Origin: Bdellovibrionaceae bacterium UBA2339
GTDB taxonomy: Bacteria > Bdellovibrionota > Bdellovibrionia > Bdellovibrionales > JAMPXM01
Length of the DNA stretch: 64,000 bases
Direction: 5' to 3'
Assembly (NCBI GenBank): GCA_002344785.1
Contig: DDUL01000022.1
Coordinates: 23,048 to 87,047 of the forward strand
The position numbers were made by a program, and so were the translations under genes. The number at the start of each line of letters is the position of its first letter. Positions within the stretch are counted from its first letter, which is position 1. This document shows positions 8,912 to 17,259 of the stretch, one piece after another. The notes beneath the pieces are model-generated. The model made no database searches. It was not told the DNA's origin and saw only the letters and a program-made list of their open reading frames with translations.

Positions 8912-9357
8912 TGAGCGCGAGTGCGATGCTGATCCCTTTGTTGACTGTTGTGCTGAGCTTCTTTGCGATGGAGATGCTGTCGTATGTTCTGCATCGCTTT
9001 GTCTTTCACGGAATACTTTGGCGCATACACCAATCGCATCACATGGCGAAAGTGGGACGCTGGGGTCGAGGCGCATGGCAGATCGAGGCGAACGATGCCT
9101 TCTCGATCTTCTTCGCCGCTTTAGCTATCGCTGCATTTGCCTGGCCGCCGACTTGGTGGGTGGGATTTGGTATAAGCGTCTATGGCGCCGTCTACTTTGT
9201 GGTGCATGATGCGGTCACGCATCGACGGTTTTGGCCGCTGGACTTGAAGTGGGCTTGGGTGGCTCGAGTGCGGGATGCGCATCGCGAGCATCATCGCGAT
9301 TTATCGCGGCGAGGTGTGGGCCCGTACGGACTGTTTCTCCCCAACTGGCCTCGTTGA
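8911..9357 (+). CDS. crtZ: Beta-carotene 3-hydroxylase CrtZ
   Basis: 148 residues, slightly short but complete for CrtZ. Membrane di-iron enzyme with histidines in HRFVFH (28-33), HQSHH (40-44), HDAVTH and HREHH; the blocks EANDAFSIFFA and YGAVYFVVHDAVTHRRFW are characteristic. It hydroxylates C3 of beta-ionone rings, so with the overlapping crtW it would make astaxanthin from beta-carotene. The start at 8911 shares its A with the crtW TGA; an upstream in-frame start at 8854 would lie deep inside crtW. crtB, crtI and crtY are not in the window. Confidence 0.93.
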   Translation: MSASAMLIPLLTVVLSFFAMEMLSYVLHRFVFHGILWRIHQSHHMAKVGRWGRGAWQIEANDAFSIFFAALAIAAFAWPPTWWVGFGISVYGAVYFVVHDAVTHRRFWPLDLKWAWVARVRDAHREHHRDLSRRGVGPYGLFLPNWPR

Positions 9358-9363
9358 GTGTTG
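9340..9363. repeat. 24-bp motif repeated at 49778-49801
   Basis: The block CCCAACTGGCCTCGTTGA spanning the end of crtZ recurs exactly at 49778, and the match continues to 23 of 24 bases. Here it encodes the last residues of CrtZ. It may be the edge of a small dispersed element or a coincidence. Confidence 0.4.
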
Positions 9364-9659
9364 CGAGCCGCAGGGTTTGAGGCGAGGGCCTTGAGCTGCC
9401 ACACTTGAGTGTGCAAGAACACACCTAAGCCTTTGAACTCATTGAAAATCATTGAAATTCCGAATGCGGCGAGGCCGATGGCCACTTCGCCTCATGAAAT
9501 GCTGTGGAAGTGCCGGGACTTAGGTGATCAGTAGCGCCGATTTTGCACACTCAAACCGGGCAGCTCACCAAAAAAAACCGGGGCGCTGATCAGCGCCCCG
9601 GCTCCATTCACAGACTGATTTTACTGAGTGATGACACTCGTGTTCGATGGATCCGAAGA
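9358..9659. other. Intergenic region between convergent crtZ and a secreted-protein gene
   Basis: About 300 bases without a credible gene. It holds a strong hairpin near 9578-9601 (listed separately) and an 8-base inverted pair, CACCTAAG near 9422 and CTTAGGTG near 9519. Nothing else stands out. Confidence 0.5.
9571..9601 (-). terminator. Rho-independent terminator of the 9660-10319 gene
   Basis: A perfect 24-base palindrome at 9578-9601 with GC-rich arms (CCGGGGCGCTGA). It is flanked by seven A residues at 9571-9577, which read as a U-tract on the minus strand. It lies about 60 bases after the stop codon of the minus-strand gene. Confidence 0.85.
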
Positions 9660-10319
9660 TCAGTTGAACTGTGAAGCGCGGTCAGCTTCGCGGCGAGCGG
9701 CGTCCTGAGCTTGAGCAATCGCAACGAGTTGCTCCAACATGGCCTTGGTCGCCTCGGGAGCTTGGTTCAACACGCGAGCCATACGGTCGATCCCAGTGGC
9801 CTCGGGAAGTTGGAACTTTGCCAGGCGCTCAACGTCGGAGCGCTCAAGACCGAGTGTCGAGATGCCGGCGGGGTCGCCAGCTTCCGACTTCGCGAGAGCC
9901 GACACCAACAATTCAGCCGACTCAAAACTCATCGAGTACTTCGAGGCGATTTCATTGGCGTTCAAGTCCTCAGCCTTCGCGACTCCGCTCAGCAAATAGC
10001 GACGGTAGCCGCCGCGACAAGAGTCATAGACTTCCCAGCGGCATGTGCGGTGATAGACTCCCCAGTAGTCGCGATGTGAAGAGCAGACTTCACGGCGAGT
10101 TGTTCCGCAGCGGGGAGCCGGAGCGGGTTGCGAGTGCGCTGAGCCCACGATGATGGCGCCGACAGCGGCGCCCGCCATGCCGGCTGCGATCTCGCGATCC
10201 GTACAGCTGGTTTGCGCCAGCGATGTAACCGCAGCGAGCACGAGGGCGAGTTGACCGAGCGACTTTGAGCCAAAGATTCGGCCCGATGTCGCCGTCGAGT
10301 TTCCAGTCACATTCTTCAT
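9660..10319 (-). CDS. Exported protein with a glycine-zipper-like segment, unknown function
   Basis: 219 residues. The N-terminus has a hydrophobic segment (about 20-35) ending SLAQTSC, a weak lipobox-like site, then an Ala/Gly-rich stretch GMAGAAVGAIIVG that resembles glycine-zipper envelope proteins. A four-cysteine segment (about 70-104, with CGTTRREVC and CRWEVYDSC) follows, then a helical C-terminal half. The start is well supported: GGAGG lies a few bases before the ATG. It has its own strong terminator. No named family was recognised; envelope location is inferred. Confidence 0.8.
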   Translation of the reverse strand: MKNVTGNSTATSGRIFGSKSLGQLALVLAAVTSLAQTSCTDREIAAGMAGAAVGAIIVGSAHSQPAPAPRCGTTRREVCSSHRDYWGVYHRTCRWEVYDSCRGGYRRYLLSGVAKAEDLNANEIASKYSMSFESAELLVSALAKSEAGDPAGISTLGLERSDVERLAKFQLPEATGIDRMARVLNQAPEATKAMLEQLVAIAQAQDAARREADRASQFN

Positions 10320-10827
10320 TTCCTACCTCCAAAAAAGTGGTGGACTAAAATTTTGCGCGTGGAGCTCATTCCCCATGCGCGCCTTGATCTGTCAGTTCCT
10401 GCCTCAGTTCAGTGGTGAACTCGATTGGCCTTCGGGTTGACGAAAGCGAACGCAATTGAGTCCTTGGCAACTCCACCCTTACCGCTAGCAAGCCGAGGGC
10501 CCTTAACATGTTTGAGTGGATTGGCTGCTAAGGCCCCGCTTGGTTTGGGGCGGAGCTGGGAATCAATTAGTTGATTGGCAGTTGATCTGGAGGTGCGGGG
10601 CGAGCGAGGGAGGTTGTGTCTGGTTTTTTGACACAAAGAATTTCCAAAATGCTCGGCCAATTTGTGCCGAAAATGGGCAAGCCTGGGGAGCACGGATCAG
10701 GTGTGCTTTCCGGCGAGCTGAGTTGAGAGTTCGCGCCCACTGAGCCGCGTGTCGAGCACTGACAAATGGCTTTTGGAAAACAAGACTGCAGCAAGTGAAC
10801 CGCGAGTCGTTGAGACAGGAGACTCCA
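10320..10827. other. 500-base divergent intergenic region with several inverted repeats
   Basis: No credible gene. It contains three short dyads: GCCCC/GGGGC at 10533-10551, AATCAA-TTAG-TTGATT at 10561-10576 and TTGTGTC/GACACAA at 10614-10636. It lies between divergently read genes and so must carry both promoters; no convincing -35/-10 pair was fixed. Confidence 0.45.
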
Positions 10828-11301
10828 ATGCGTCCTTTTCGACCAATTCAGCTATTTGATCGTGTGATGTGGATCGCGATGTTGTGGGCCCTCGTCGGCC
10901 TTACGGGTTGTGCCAGTGTGATCTCGCAAGTTTTGGAAAAGCCTGAAGTGAAGTTTCAGGGACTCTCGATCCGCGATGCCAATGCTGAGGGCGCGACAGC
11001 CGTCATTGGTTTGGATGTTCACAATCCCAATGGCGTCGGTCTCCAGCTCGATGAGGTTCAGTACCGATTGGAGTTGGCGGGCCGTGAAGTGGCGCGTGCG
11101 AAAATGGATCGTGCCGTCGCGCTTGAAGCGAAGTCGACCTCGCGCGTGGAGATTCCCGTACCGTTTTTGTACAACCAAGTTTTTCAGTCCCTCTTGGATC
11201 TGATGAAGAGTGGGACGGCGGCCTATAAGGTCACGGGCTCGGCGCGCTTGGGGATTTTCGAACTGCCATTTGAAAATGGCGGCGATGTGAAGCTGCGATG
11301 A
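10828..11301 (+). CDS. Lipoprotein with LEA14/WHy-type domain
   Basis: 157 residues. The signal sequence ends in the lipobox LTGC (Cys near residue 28), so a lipid-anchored envelope protein is predicted. The rest fits the LEA_2/WHy beta-sandwich: GLSIRDANAEGATAVIGLDVHNPNGVGLQLDEVQYRL is the family's typical first half, with the hallmark NPN. I chose the ATG at 10828 because AGGAG is six bases upstream; a GTG at 10795 would put extra residues before the signal peptide. It overlaps the next gene by ATGA. Role unknown beyond envelope stress or ligand binding suggested for the fold. Confidence 0.85.
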   Translation: MRPFRPIQLFDRVMWIAMLWALVGLTGCASVISQVLEKPEVKFQGLSIRDANAEGATAVIGLDVHNPNGVGLQLDEVQYRLELAGREVARAKMDRAVALEAKSTSRVEIPVPFLYNQVFQSLLDLMKSGTAAYKVTGSARLGIFELPFENGGDVKLR

Positions 11302-11957
11302 TGGAGTTCTGGCTCTTTCGACATGGCGAAACAGATTGGAATCGCGCAGGTCGGCTTCAAGGTCGAACGGAGATTCCCTTGAATGAACTCGGCTTGGCTC
11401 AAGTTGCCGAGTTGGGAGAATTCCTCAAGCACCACGCCGACAGTTTTTTGTGGGGCGTGAGTTCGACTTTGGGTCGCGCCCAGCAAACGGCGAAATTGGC
11501 GCTGCCGAATCTGCAGTGGAGATTGGATGAAAGTTGGGTTGAGACGAACCTTGGTGTTGCCGAGGGGCTGACTCGCGAAGAAATCGTGACGCAACTTGGG
11601 AGCGAGGCTTGGGAGCAATGGGCGGATCTGAGCCACAACTCTTGGTCATCCGCGTTTGTGGGTGGCGAGTCGCGCGCGCAAGTTCGCGATCGCAGCTTGC
11701 GGGCCCTCGAGTCCCTGCGAAATGAAGTTCTAGGGCATTTGGCCGCGAACGCCGATCGGATGAGCGTTTCAAGCGCGCCGCGAGTGGCGATCTCGACACA
11801 TGGTGGATTGTTGCGAAGATTGATTATGCACTTCTTGCCGCACGAAGCGGCGCGGATCTCCGTGCCGAATGCGGCGCTGTTTGTGTTGCACTGGGATGCA
11901 GAGTCGGGATGGCGAGCCGAGGCTGAGCCGCGGTTTGTGCCGTCCAAAAGATCATGA
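11298..11957 (+). CDS. Histidine phosphatase superfamily protein (phosphoglycerate mutase-like)
   Basis: 219 residues. The catalytic FRHGETDWN motif is at 7-15 with phospho-acceptor His9, and the second catalytic His is in ISTHGGLLRRL. The block GRLQGRTEIPLNELGLAQV is typical of the CobC/GpmB/PhoE-type branch, so it is more likely a small-molecule phosphatase than a glycolytic mutase. The start ATG overlaps the lipoprotein stop (ATGA); a second ATG follows at once. It ends 11 bases before a convergent gene. Confidence 0.88.
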   Translation: MMEFWLFRHGETDWNRAGRLQGRTEIPLNELGLAQVAELGEFLKHHADSFLWGVSSTLGRAQQTAKLALPNLQWRLDESWVETNLGVAEGLTREEIVTQLGSEAWEQWADLSHNSWSSAFVGGESRAQVRDRSLRALESLRNEVLGHLAANADRMSVSSAPRVAISTHGGLLRRLIMHFLPHEAARISVPNAALFVLHWDAESGWRAEAEPRFVPSKRS

Positions 11958-11968
11958 GCTGAATCTCA

Positions 11969-13714
11969 TTAGCGAAGCGCGACGCTTTCCACGCGAAGAA
12001 TGCCGGACTTATCGACGACGATTCGGTGTGACTGAGTGACCTCGGTCAACTTCTCTTGCTCATGTGAATACACCGTCGATTTCGAAATGAAATAGAGGTG
12101 GTAGACGCGGCGAGATCGAGAAACAGTCCATGAGCCATCGTCACCCAATTCGGAAATTTCCTTGAAGGGGTCATCCAGAAACTTCAGATGTCGTTCCAAG
12201 TTCACGCGAATGTTTTCGTGAAGGGTGCGCGCTTGCGTGGCGGAACTGCCGCGTTGATCAAAGCGAAGCATCTTTTGCAGGGCCAAGACGTCCTCGCCGA
12301 TTTGCAGTTTGCCCTCGAGATCTTGTGGCGAGTGGCGAAGCGCCAGAGCTTCGGGCGCCAATTCTTTGCTCTTGGATTTTTGGAGGCGGAAAGTCTCTTG
12401 CACCAAGCCGAACTCGCGCCCTTCGGCGGCAAGCTTGACCTGGAAATCGGGAATCCAGTTCTTGGCCTTTTCGCGCAAAACTTCTCGCGACCAATCCTTC
12501 AGGCGGTCGCGCAAGACGTAAAGCAACACACCAAAGCTCACCAGCAAAAGACCCTGTGAGGCCATGTGTGTGAGATTGCGAATTCCAAACTGCTCGAGGC
12601 CAGCGGCAATTATACCGGCCGTCGCCGTACCGATCAGCGCGGCGGACTCGTTGATGCGTTTTGCAGTTTGGACTTTGCCGACTTCGATGAAGCTTTTGGC
12701 TTGAAAGAATTTTTTGAACTGGCTCAGGCGCATGAGATGAGCTTCGCGCTGAGCTTCATCTTCGCAGTCAAAGGAATAACCTTTGGCGCGGCGATAAGTC
12801 GCTTCATCCTCTTGCAGAGCTTTGAGCAAGCGTCGCGTGCGATTCACTTGGAAGTGGCGTGCGCCCTGCGGATCCATCACCGAGCCTTGTTCAGGCATGG
12901 AGCTTGGAGATTCGGCGTTGGCTGGAGTGACCCCGTCGTTCATCTGATCGAACTCGGAAGAGGTCGCGCTGAGGTACTGCACGTAAGCTTGGCTGACGTG
13001 CTCGTCCACATAGGAGCAGAAAGTTCGCAGATCATTGTCGGGAGCGAACATGCTGAGCGCATCGCGCAGCCGATCAATTTTGCGTCGTACTGACTGCAGG
13101 GACTTTTCGAAATTTTCGACGCCATTGGAGCGGGACCGATCCGTCGCCCACACACTTTGCGAGAGGAAGAACTGGCGCGAGTGCTCGGCTGAGTGCCGCT
13201 TCAAACGTTCGGTCAGCATCGCCGCCAAGTCGCGGAGCGCTTCGATGCTGTGCTCTTTCAGATGCGCGGACAGCGAGGCCTGACGAGACAACTCCTGCAA
13301 CATGCGTCCGTGCGCATGCAGAGCCGCCAGCGCGCTTTCGAAGTCTTGATCGGCGTGAAGGTCCTTCAGCGGCACCGAAATGCGGTACTTGGTGCGCCAA
13401 TCGCGAGTGAGATCCTGAAGGCCCGTCGCGGCCAAGTCGAAGGACTTGGGAACGAACAGCCAGTAGTTGGTTTCCACGCGACCGATTTCCGGTCCAGCTT
13501 TAGGGTGCAATTCGATGGCGCTTTTGATTTCAAAGTTGTGGTGATCATGGCGATGAACCTGATTCAGCACAATGTTGCGAGGCAGGTTCGAGTCCGCATC
13601 GTCGGTTGAGGCTTTGCGCTCGGCGCGAGTGGGCTCAGCGCTCACAACAGAGAGGACGCGAGAAGCCGCCCAACGCGGCGATAACGACATGAGCTTCATG
13701 CGGATTGAAATCAA
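11969..13714 (-). CDS. Large protein with two central membrane segments, unknown
   Basis: 581 residues. About 370 residues of charged, helical sequence come first. A hydrophobic pair follows (IGTATAGIIAAGLEQFG and GLLLVSFGVLLYVL), then a basic cytoplasmic-looking region RDRLKDWSREVLREKAKNW, then a C-terminal region ending in beta-rich sequence. It has no signal peptide. The TTG at 13714 is chosen because GGAGG lies nine bases upstream; ATGs at 13699 and 13690 are alternatives. Transcribed divergently from mtgA. No family recognised; an inner-membrane protein with large soluble arms is what can be seen. Confidence 0.75.
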   Translation of the reverse strand: MISIRMKLMSLSPRWAASRVLSVVSAEPTRAERKASTDDADSNLPRNIVLNQVHRHDHHNFEIKSAIELHPKAGPEIGRVETNYWLFVPKSFDLAATGLQDLTRDWRTKYRISVPLKDLHADQDFESALAALHAHGRMLQELSRQASLSAHLKEHSIEALRDLAAMLTERLKRHSAEHSRQFFLSQSVWATDRSRSNGVENFEKSLQSVRRKIDRLRDALSMFAPDNDLRTFCSYVDEHVSQAYVQYLSATSSEFDQMNDGVTPANAESPSSMPEQGSVMDPQGARHFQVNRTRRLLKALQEDEATYRRAKGYSFDCEDEAQREAHLMRLSQFKKFFQAKSFIEVGKVQTAKRINESAALIGTATAGIIAAGLEQFGIRNLTHMASQGLLLVSFGVLLYVLRDRLKDWSREVLREKAKNWIPDFQVKLAAEGREFGLVQETFRLQKSKSKELAPEALALRHSPQDLEGKLQIGEDVLALQKMLRFDQRGSSATQARTLHENIRVNLERHLKFLDDPFKEISELGDDGSWTVSRSRRVYHLYFISKSTVYSHEQEKLTEVTQSHRIVVDKSGILRVESVALR

Positions 13715-13931
13715 CGAACCCGGTCCTCCAGCCTCTGACCCGACTGCGTGTCAAGTCAGAACTCTGTCAGGTTAAGGTCAAACCGTCGCTTTTCAAAGCC
13801 TTAAATGCCTTTCCTACGACAAATTTCACATCTCGGGAGAATCGCGCCCAGACCGGCCTTGCGGGCATCCTGCGCGCCTATGAAATGACCCGCAGGATTG
13901 AGAAAGACTCGTCGGGGGCTTACAAGGGCCT

Positions 13932-14822
13932 ATGGCCTCGCTCGAAGCTGAGATTCAAAATTCTAATCCTCGGCAAAAGCCCGAACCCGGTGCTCCGGGT
14001 GCGCTGATTCAGAATGATTCAGCTCGTGTGAAGGTGGGCTGGATGAGGCGCTTCCTCCAGCAGTTGGCCAGAGGCCTCGCGCTGATTCTAGGGCAAGTGA
14101 TGCAGTGGATTTTGGCGACGGCGGTCACTTCCGTCGTGGGGGTTGCAATCGCGGGATGGGTGCCGATCACGTGGACGCCTTTAATGGGGCTGAGAAGTTT
14201 CGAGTCCTTGGTCGCGGGGCAAAGTCCTTGGGCTCGACAGGTTTGGCGAGATGACTTGTCCAAGCATAAACATTTGGTTCGCGCGTTGCTCGCCGCTGAG
14301 GACGAGAAGTTCTTTGAGCATCATGGTTTTGATTTCGAGGCCATCGCGCAAGCTTGGGAATACAATCAGAGTCAACGTCAGTCGAAAAGGCTGAAGTCCA
14401 GCGGGCGAAGTGAATCGCGACGAGGCATTCGCGGTGGCTCAACGATCACACAGCAAACGGCGAAGAATGTGTTTCTCTGGCCGCAGAGATCTTGGGTGCG
14501 AAAGGCGCTCGAGGCCTGGCTCACGGTTTGGATTGAAGTGCTTTGGCCAAAGTCGAGAATCTTGGATGTTTATCTCAACGTTGTGGAGTTCGGCCCGAAT
14601 GTTTATGGCGCCGAAGCGGCGAGCCGAATTTACTTCGGCAAAACTGCCGCGCGCTTGAGTCGCGCAGAGGCTGCGCGTTTGGTGGCGGTGTTGCCCAATC
14701 CACGGCGACTGCGAGTGGATCAACCCAACAGCTATGTGCTGCGGCGACAAGCCGCGATTCTTCGGCGCATGTCTCGCATGGATGTCTCAGCGCATGTGTC
14801 CGCCCACCACGTCTCAAATTGA
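13932..14822 (+). CDS. mtgA: Monofunctional peptidoglycan transglycosylase MtgA
   Basis: 296 residues. A single N-terminal membrane anchor (about 55-80) precedes a GT51 domain. Catalytic blocks are AEDEKFFEHHGFD (catalytic Glu) and RGGSTITQQTAKNVFLW, then RSWVRKALEAWLT, and VYLNVVEFGPNVYGAEAA. There is no transpeptidase domain, as in MtgA. It polymerises lipid II into glycan strands in the periplasm. A basic Ser/Arg insert (QRQSKRLKSSGRSESRRG) sits between the two main motifs and is longer than usual. An ATG at 14043 with AAGGTGG upstream would give 259 residues, nearer the usual length, so the start is uncertain. Confidence 0.9.
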   Translation: MASLEAEIQNSNPRQKPEPGAPGALIQNDSARVKVGWMRRFLQQLARGLALILGQVMQWILATAVTSVVGVAIAGWVPITWTPLMGLRSFESLVAGQSPWARQVWRDDLSKHKHLVRALLAAEDEKFFEHHGFDFEAIAQAWEYNQSQRQSKRLKSSGRSESRRGIRGGSTITQQTAKNVFLWPQRSWVRKALEAWLTVWIEVLWPKSRILDVYLNVVEFGPNVYGAEAASRIYFGKTAARLSRAEAARLVAVLPNPRRLRVDQPNSYVLRRQAAILRRMSRMDVSAHVSAHHVSN

Positions 14823-14962
14823 GGCGGGCCCTGGGGGCGGCGGCATTCGCATTCGACCCACCTACGGTCCTTAGTCGGGAAATTTCACGATATTGCCGAA
14901 TTTTAAGCCAAGTGAGCTTCGGAAACTCAAGGTTTACGCCGAAATGAAGCTTGGAGGTCGGC

Positions 14963-15739
14963 ATGCGCAATGAACGCAAACCCACGGGTCGTCCTGCAAC
15001 TTATGATGTGAGCTTGAATCGGTCTCGGCTCATCCAAGCTTTGATGAGCTATAGCCTCGCTGCCGGTCTGTTCCTGACCTTGGCGATGGTCTCGCCCGCG
15101 GCGCAAGCGCAAATGTTCTTGGATGAAGGCGACGAAGTCTCTGGCGCTGGAGTGTCGGACTCTGTGACCTCGTCTCCGCGAGGCAAGGCGACTTCGAATC
15201 AGCGCAAGCCGCAGTCGAAGGCGGCTTGGAGCGACAAGCGAAAATCGCATTCGCAAAAGCAGTCGAAGGCGGTCGCGAAGAGCCAGCAAAAGCGTGCGTC
15301 GACCAAGACGGCGGCGAGTTCGGCTCCGTCGAAGGGTTCCAAGACGGCGAAAGCTGCACCTGTTGTGAAGAATTCGAAGTCGAGTGCTTCGGCACCGGTT
15401 GCGAACAAAGTTTCCAACGCAAAGTCTGGCCAAAAAGTCGCGGCTGTTTCCCCAGGGCGATCGCCAGCCAAGTCGCAAAGCCCATCCGCGCCGAAAGTGG
15501 CGACGAAGGCGGCGGCTAAGTCTTCGGCGGGCAAGAGTCGCGCGCCGGCATCGGCATCGACTTTTGCGACAACGAAAAAGTCTTGTCCCTTGCAAGTGTC
15601 GCCGGGCGCGAAGGAAAACATCGGCGTCACCAAGTTCCCGCGCAAGCTTTGGGTTCAAGATGCGGGCAATCCGAACTACTTCAAAGTGGTCAATCGAGAG
15701 GGCCGCGAAGGCTTCGTGAAGAAGTCCTGCTTCGAGTGA
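14963..15739 (+). CDS. Exported Lys/Ala/Ser-rich protein with a compact C-terminal domain
   Basis: 258 residues. A signal peptide (hydrophobic about 31-45, ending AAQAQ) is followed by about 150 residues dominated by Lys, Ala and Ser (runs such as KSQQKRASTKTAASSAPSK), strongly basic and probably disordered. A short folded-looking C-terminus of about 50 residues follows, with two cysteines and an SH3-like beta pattern (KLWVQDAGNPNYFKVVNREG). The tail could bind nucleic acid, peptidoglycan or acidic polymers; none is shown. GGAGG five bases before the ATG at 14963 fixes the start. A likely terminator follows. Confidence 0.75.
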   Translation: MRNERKPTGRPATYDVSLNRSRLIQALMSYSLAAGLFLTLAMVSPAAQAQMFLDEGDEVSGAGVSDSVTSSPRGKATSNQRKPQSKAAWSDKRKSHSQKQSKAVAKSQQKRASTKTAASSAPSKGSKTAKAAPVVKNSKSSASAPVANKVSNAKSGQKVAAVSPGRSPAKSQSPSAPKVATKAAAKSSAGKSRAPASASTFATTKKSCPLQVSPGAKENIGVTKFPRKLWVQDAGNPNYFKVVNREGREGFVKKSCFE

Positions 15740-15792
15740 TCTGCGCTTCGAATCCGAACGCACGCGAACTCTGATAGAATTATTTGAACTGA

Positions 15793-15825
15793 CCGCGGCT
15801 CCGAGAGGGGCCGCGATTCGTTTTA
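15793..15825 (+). terminator. Probable terminator after the Lys/Ala-rich protein gene
   Basis: Stem CGCGGCTCC / GGGGCCGCG with a four-base loop (one G-U pair), followed by ATTCGTTTTA. It lies about 55 bases after the stop and just before the next gene's ATG at 15864. Confidence 0.6.
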
Positions 15826-15863
15826 CCCTCGACAAGTTCGTTCGACTCGGGCCAATTGATGGC

Positions 15864-17192
15864 ATGAAGCCCATTGCGCAATTTCGAATTCAAAGCTGTC
15901 TGCCGCTGACGATGTGTGGGGTTATGGCATTTGCCGGCCCTACATCCAGCGCACATGAAAGTCATCCGCCTGTGGCGCCGACGAAGTCGTCGAGAAGTGT
16001 GGACCCTATGAGTGCTGAAGATTCCCGATCTCGAGCTGTGTTCAAGGATGGTAAGTTCATTTCGCCATTTGGTTCGCCAGAGAAGACTTTTGGAAGTTTC
16101 TTAAAGTGGCAATGGCAGCGACTTTTCACGAATCCCAAAGCTCAGTGGCCGGATTGGGTCGGATCTGAGTTCGAGTTCAAAGGACTGCCGAAGTTGGCCG
16201 CCGGTGAAGTGGACGTGACCTTCATTAATCACGCGACAGTTTTAATCCGGGTGGGATTGAACGAATCCGCGGGGCAAGCGTCGAGCAATGAATTTCGAAT
16301 ATTGACGGACCCGATCTGGTCACATCGAGCCAGCCCTGTGAGTTTTCTGGGTCCAGCACGTGTGCGACCGCCTGGGGTTTCATGGGATCAGCTGCCCAAA
16401 ATCGATTTAGTCGTCGTGAGTCACAATCACTATGACCACTTTGATCTGCCGACGCTGCGGCGACTGAGTGAGCGAGATCGCCCACAGTTCCTTGTGCCGC
16501 TCGGTGATGCCGAGCTCTTGCGTGATCACGGTGTGCAACGCGTGCGCGAGATGGATTGGTGGGAGGTTGAAGATTTCGAGTGGTCGCCCGGCCATGCCCA
16601 GACTGAAACGTCGACTGAAACGCCGACCAAGAAGCAGACTCAGGCGCCAACTGAAGCGCGAACCGACGCGCGAACCGACGCGCGAACCGAGACGCGAGCC
16701 GATATGCGTATCGAAGCTCAGTTTGTGCCGGCCCATCATTGGTCGGCTCGAGGCATGACGGATCGCTTGCGATCACTTTGGGGAGGCTTCGCATTTAAGA
16801 TTCAAACTCGGACGGGCGAGACGAAGATCTTTTTCGCCGGTGACACAGGTTATGCGTCGCACTTCACTGAGCTTCGAGAAGTGTGGGGTGTTCCGGACTT
16901 GGCGATTTTGCCAGTTGGCGCTTATGAGCCGAGATGGTTCATGCAAGCCGCGCACATGAACCCAAGTGATGCGGTCAAAGCTGCGTTAGATCTTCAAGCG
17001 CGCCAAGTTTTGGCGATTCACTATCGATGCTTTCAGCTGACGGACGAGTCGATGGAGCAACCCGAACTGGATCTGCGCCTCGCGCTGACCGAAATGCAGT
17101 TCGCTGACGAAAAGTTTTGGCGACTCAAGGAAGGTGAGACTCGACGTGTGAATGCTCAGCCAGTTCGCGAAAAGAACAAGCCCGACCGCTGA
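15864..17192 (+). CDS. Metallo-beta-lactamase-fold hydrolase, NAPE-PLD/UlaG-like
   Basis: 442 residues. An N-terminal hydrophobic segment (about 12-30) may be a signal peptide. Core motifs are INHATVLIRVG, the metal-binding SHNHYDHFD, FAGDTGY, and a late HYRCFQLTDE, with HMNPSDAVKAALDL; this order fits NAPE-phospholipase D-like lipid hydrolases. Between the second and third blocks lies an insert of about 35 residues made of TE-x-x repeats, coded by near-perfect 12-base tandem repeats. A hairpin terminator overlaps the stop codon. Substrate unknown; phospholipid or lactone hydrolysis is plausible from the family. Confidence 0.85.
   Translation: MKPIAQFRIQSCLPLTMCGVMAFAGPTSSAHESHPPVAPTKSSRSVDPMSAEDSRSRAVFKDGKFISPFGSPEKTFGSFLKWQWQRLFTNPKAQWPDWVGSEFEFKGLPKLAAGEVDVTFINHATVLIRVGLNESAGQASSNEFRILTDPIWSHRASPVSFLGPARVRPPGVSWDQLPKIDLVVVSHNHYDHFDLPTLRRLSERDRPQFLVPLGDAELLRDHGVQRVREMDWWEVEDFEWSPGHAQTETSTETPTKKQTQAPTEARTDARTDARTETRADMRIEAQFVPAHHWSARGMTDRLRSLWGGFAFKIQTRTGETKIFFAGDTGYASHFTELREVWGVPDLAILPVGAYEPRWFMQAAHMNPSDAVKAALDLQARQVLAIHYRCFQLTDESMEQPELDLRLALTEMQFADEKFWRLKEGETRRVNAQPVREKNKPDR
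16656..16701 (+). repeat. Tandem 12-base repeats inside the metallo-hydrolase gene
   Basis: The unit GCGCGAACCGAC occurs three times head to tail and then decays (GAGACGCGAGCC). It encodes alternating Thr/Asp-Ala-Arg residues. Because the unit is a multiple of three, length changes would keep the frame. Confidence 0.8.
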
Positions 17193-17203
17193 GGGTCGGG
17201 CTT
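17178..17203 (+). terminator. Terminator hairpin overlapping a stop codon
   Basis: Perfect 10-bp stem AAGCCCGACC / GGTCGGGCTT with a six-base loop containing the TGA of the metallo-hydrolase gene. Only a short T-rich tail follows. Confidence 0.7.
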
Positions 17204-17259
17204 GTGTTGTCGGCTTCATGAGCTTTTTCCAGCTCAGGCTCAAGCAGCGGGTTTGAGCT

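Noticed and set aside
14927..15874. Arg/Leu-rich minus-strand open frame of 315 codons
   Set aside because: It is the reverse complement of the Lys/Ala/Ser-rich plus-strand gene, which has a signal peptide and a ribosome-binding site.
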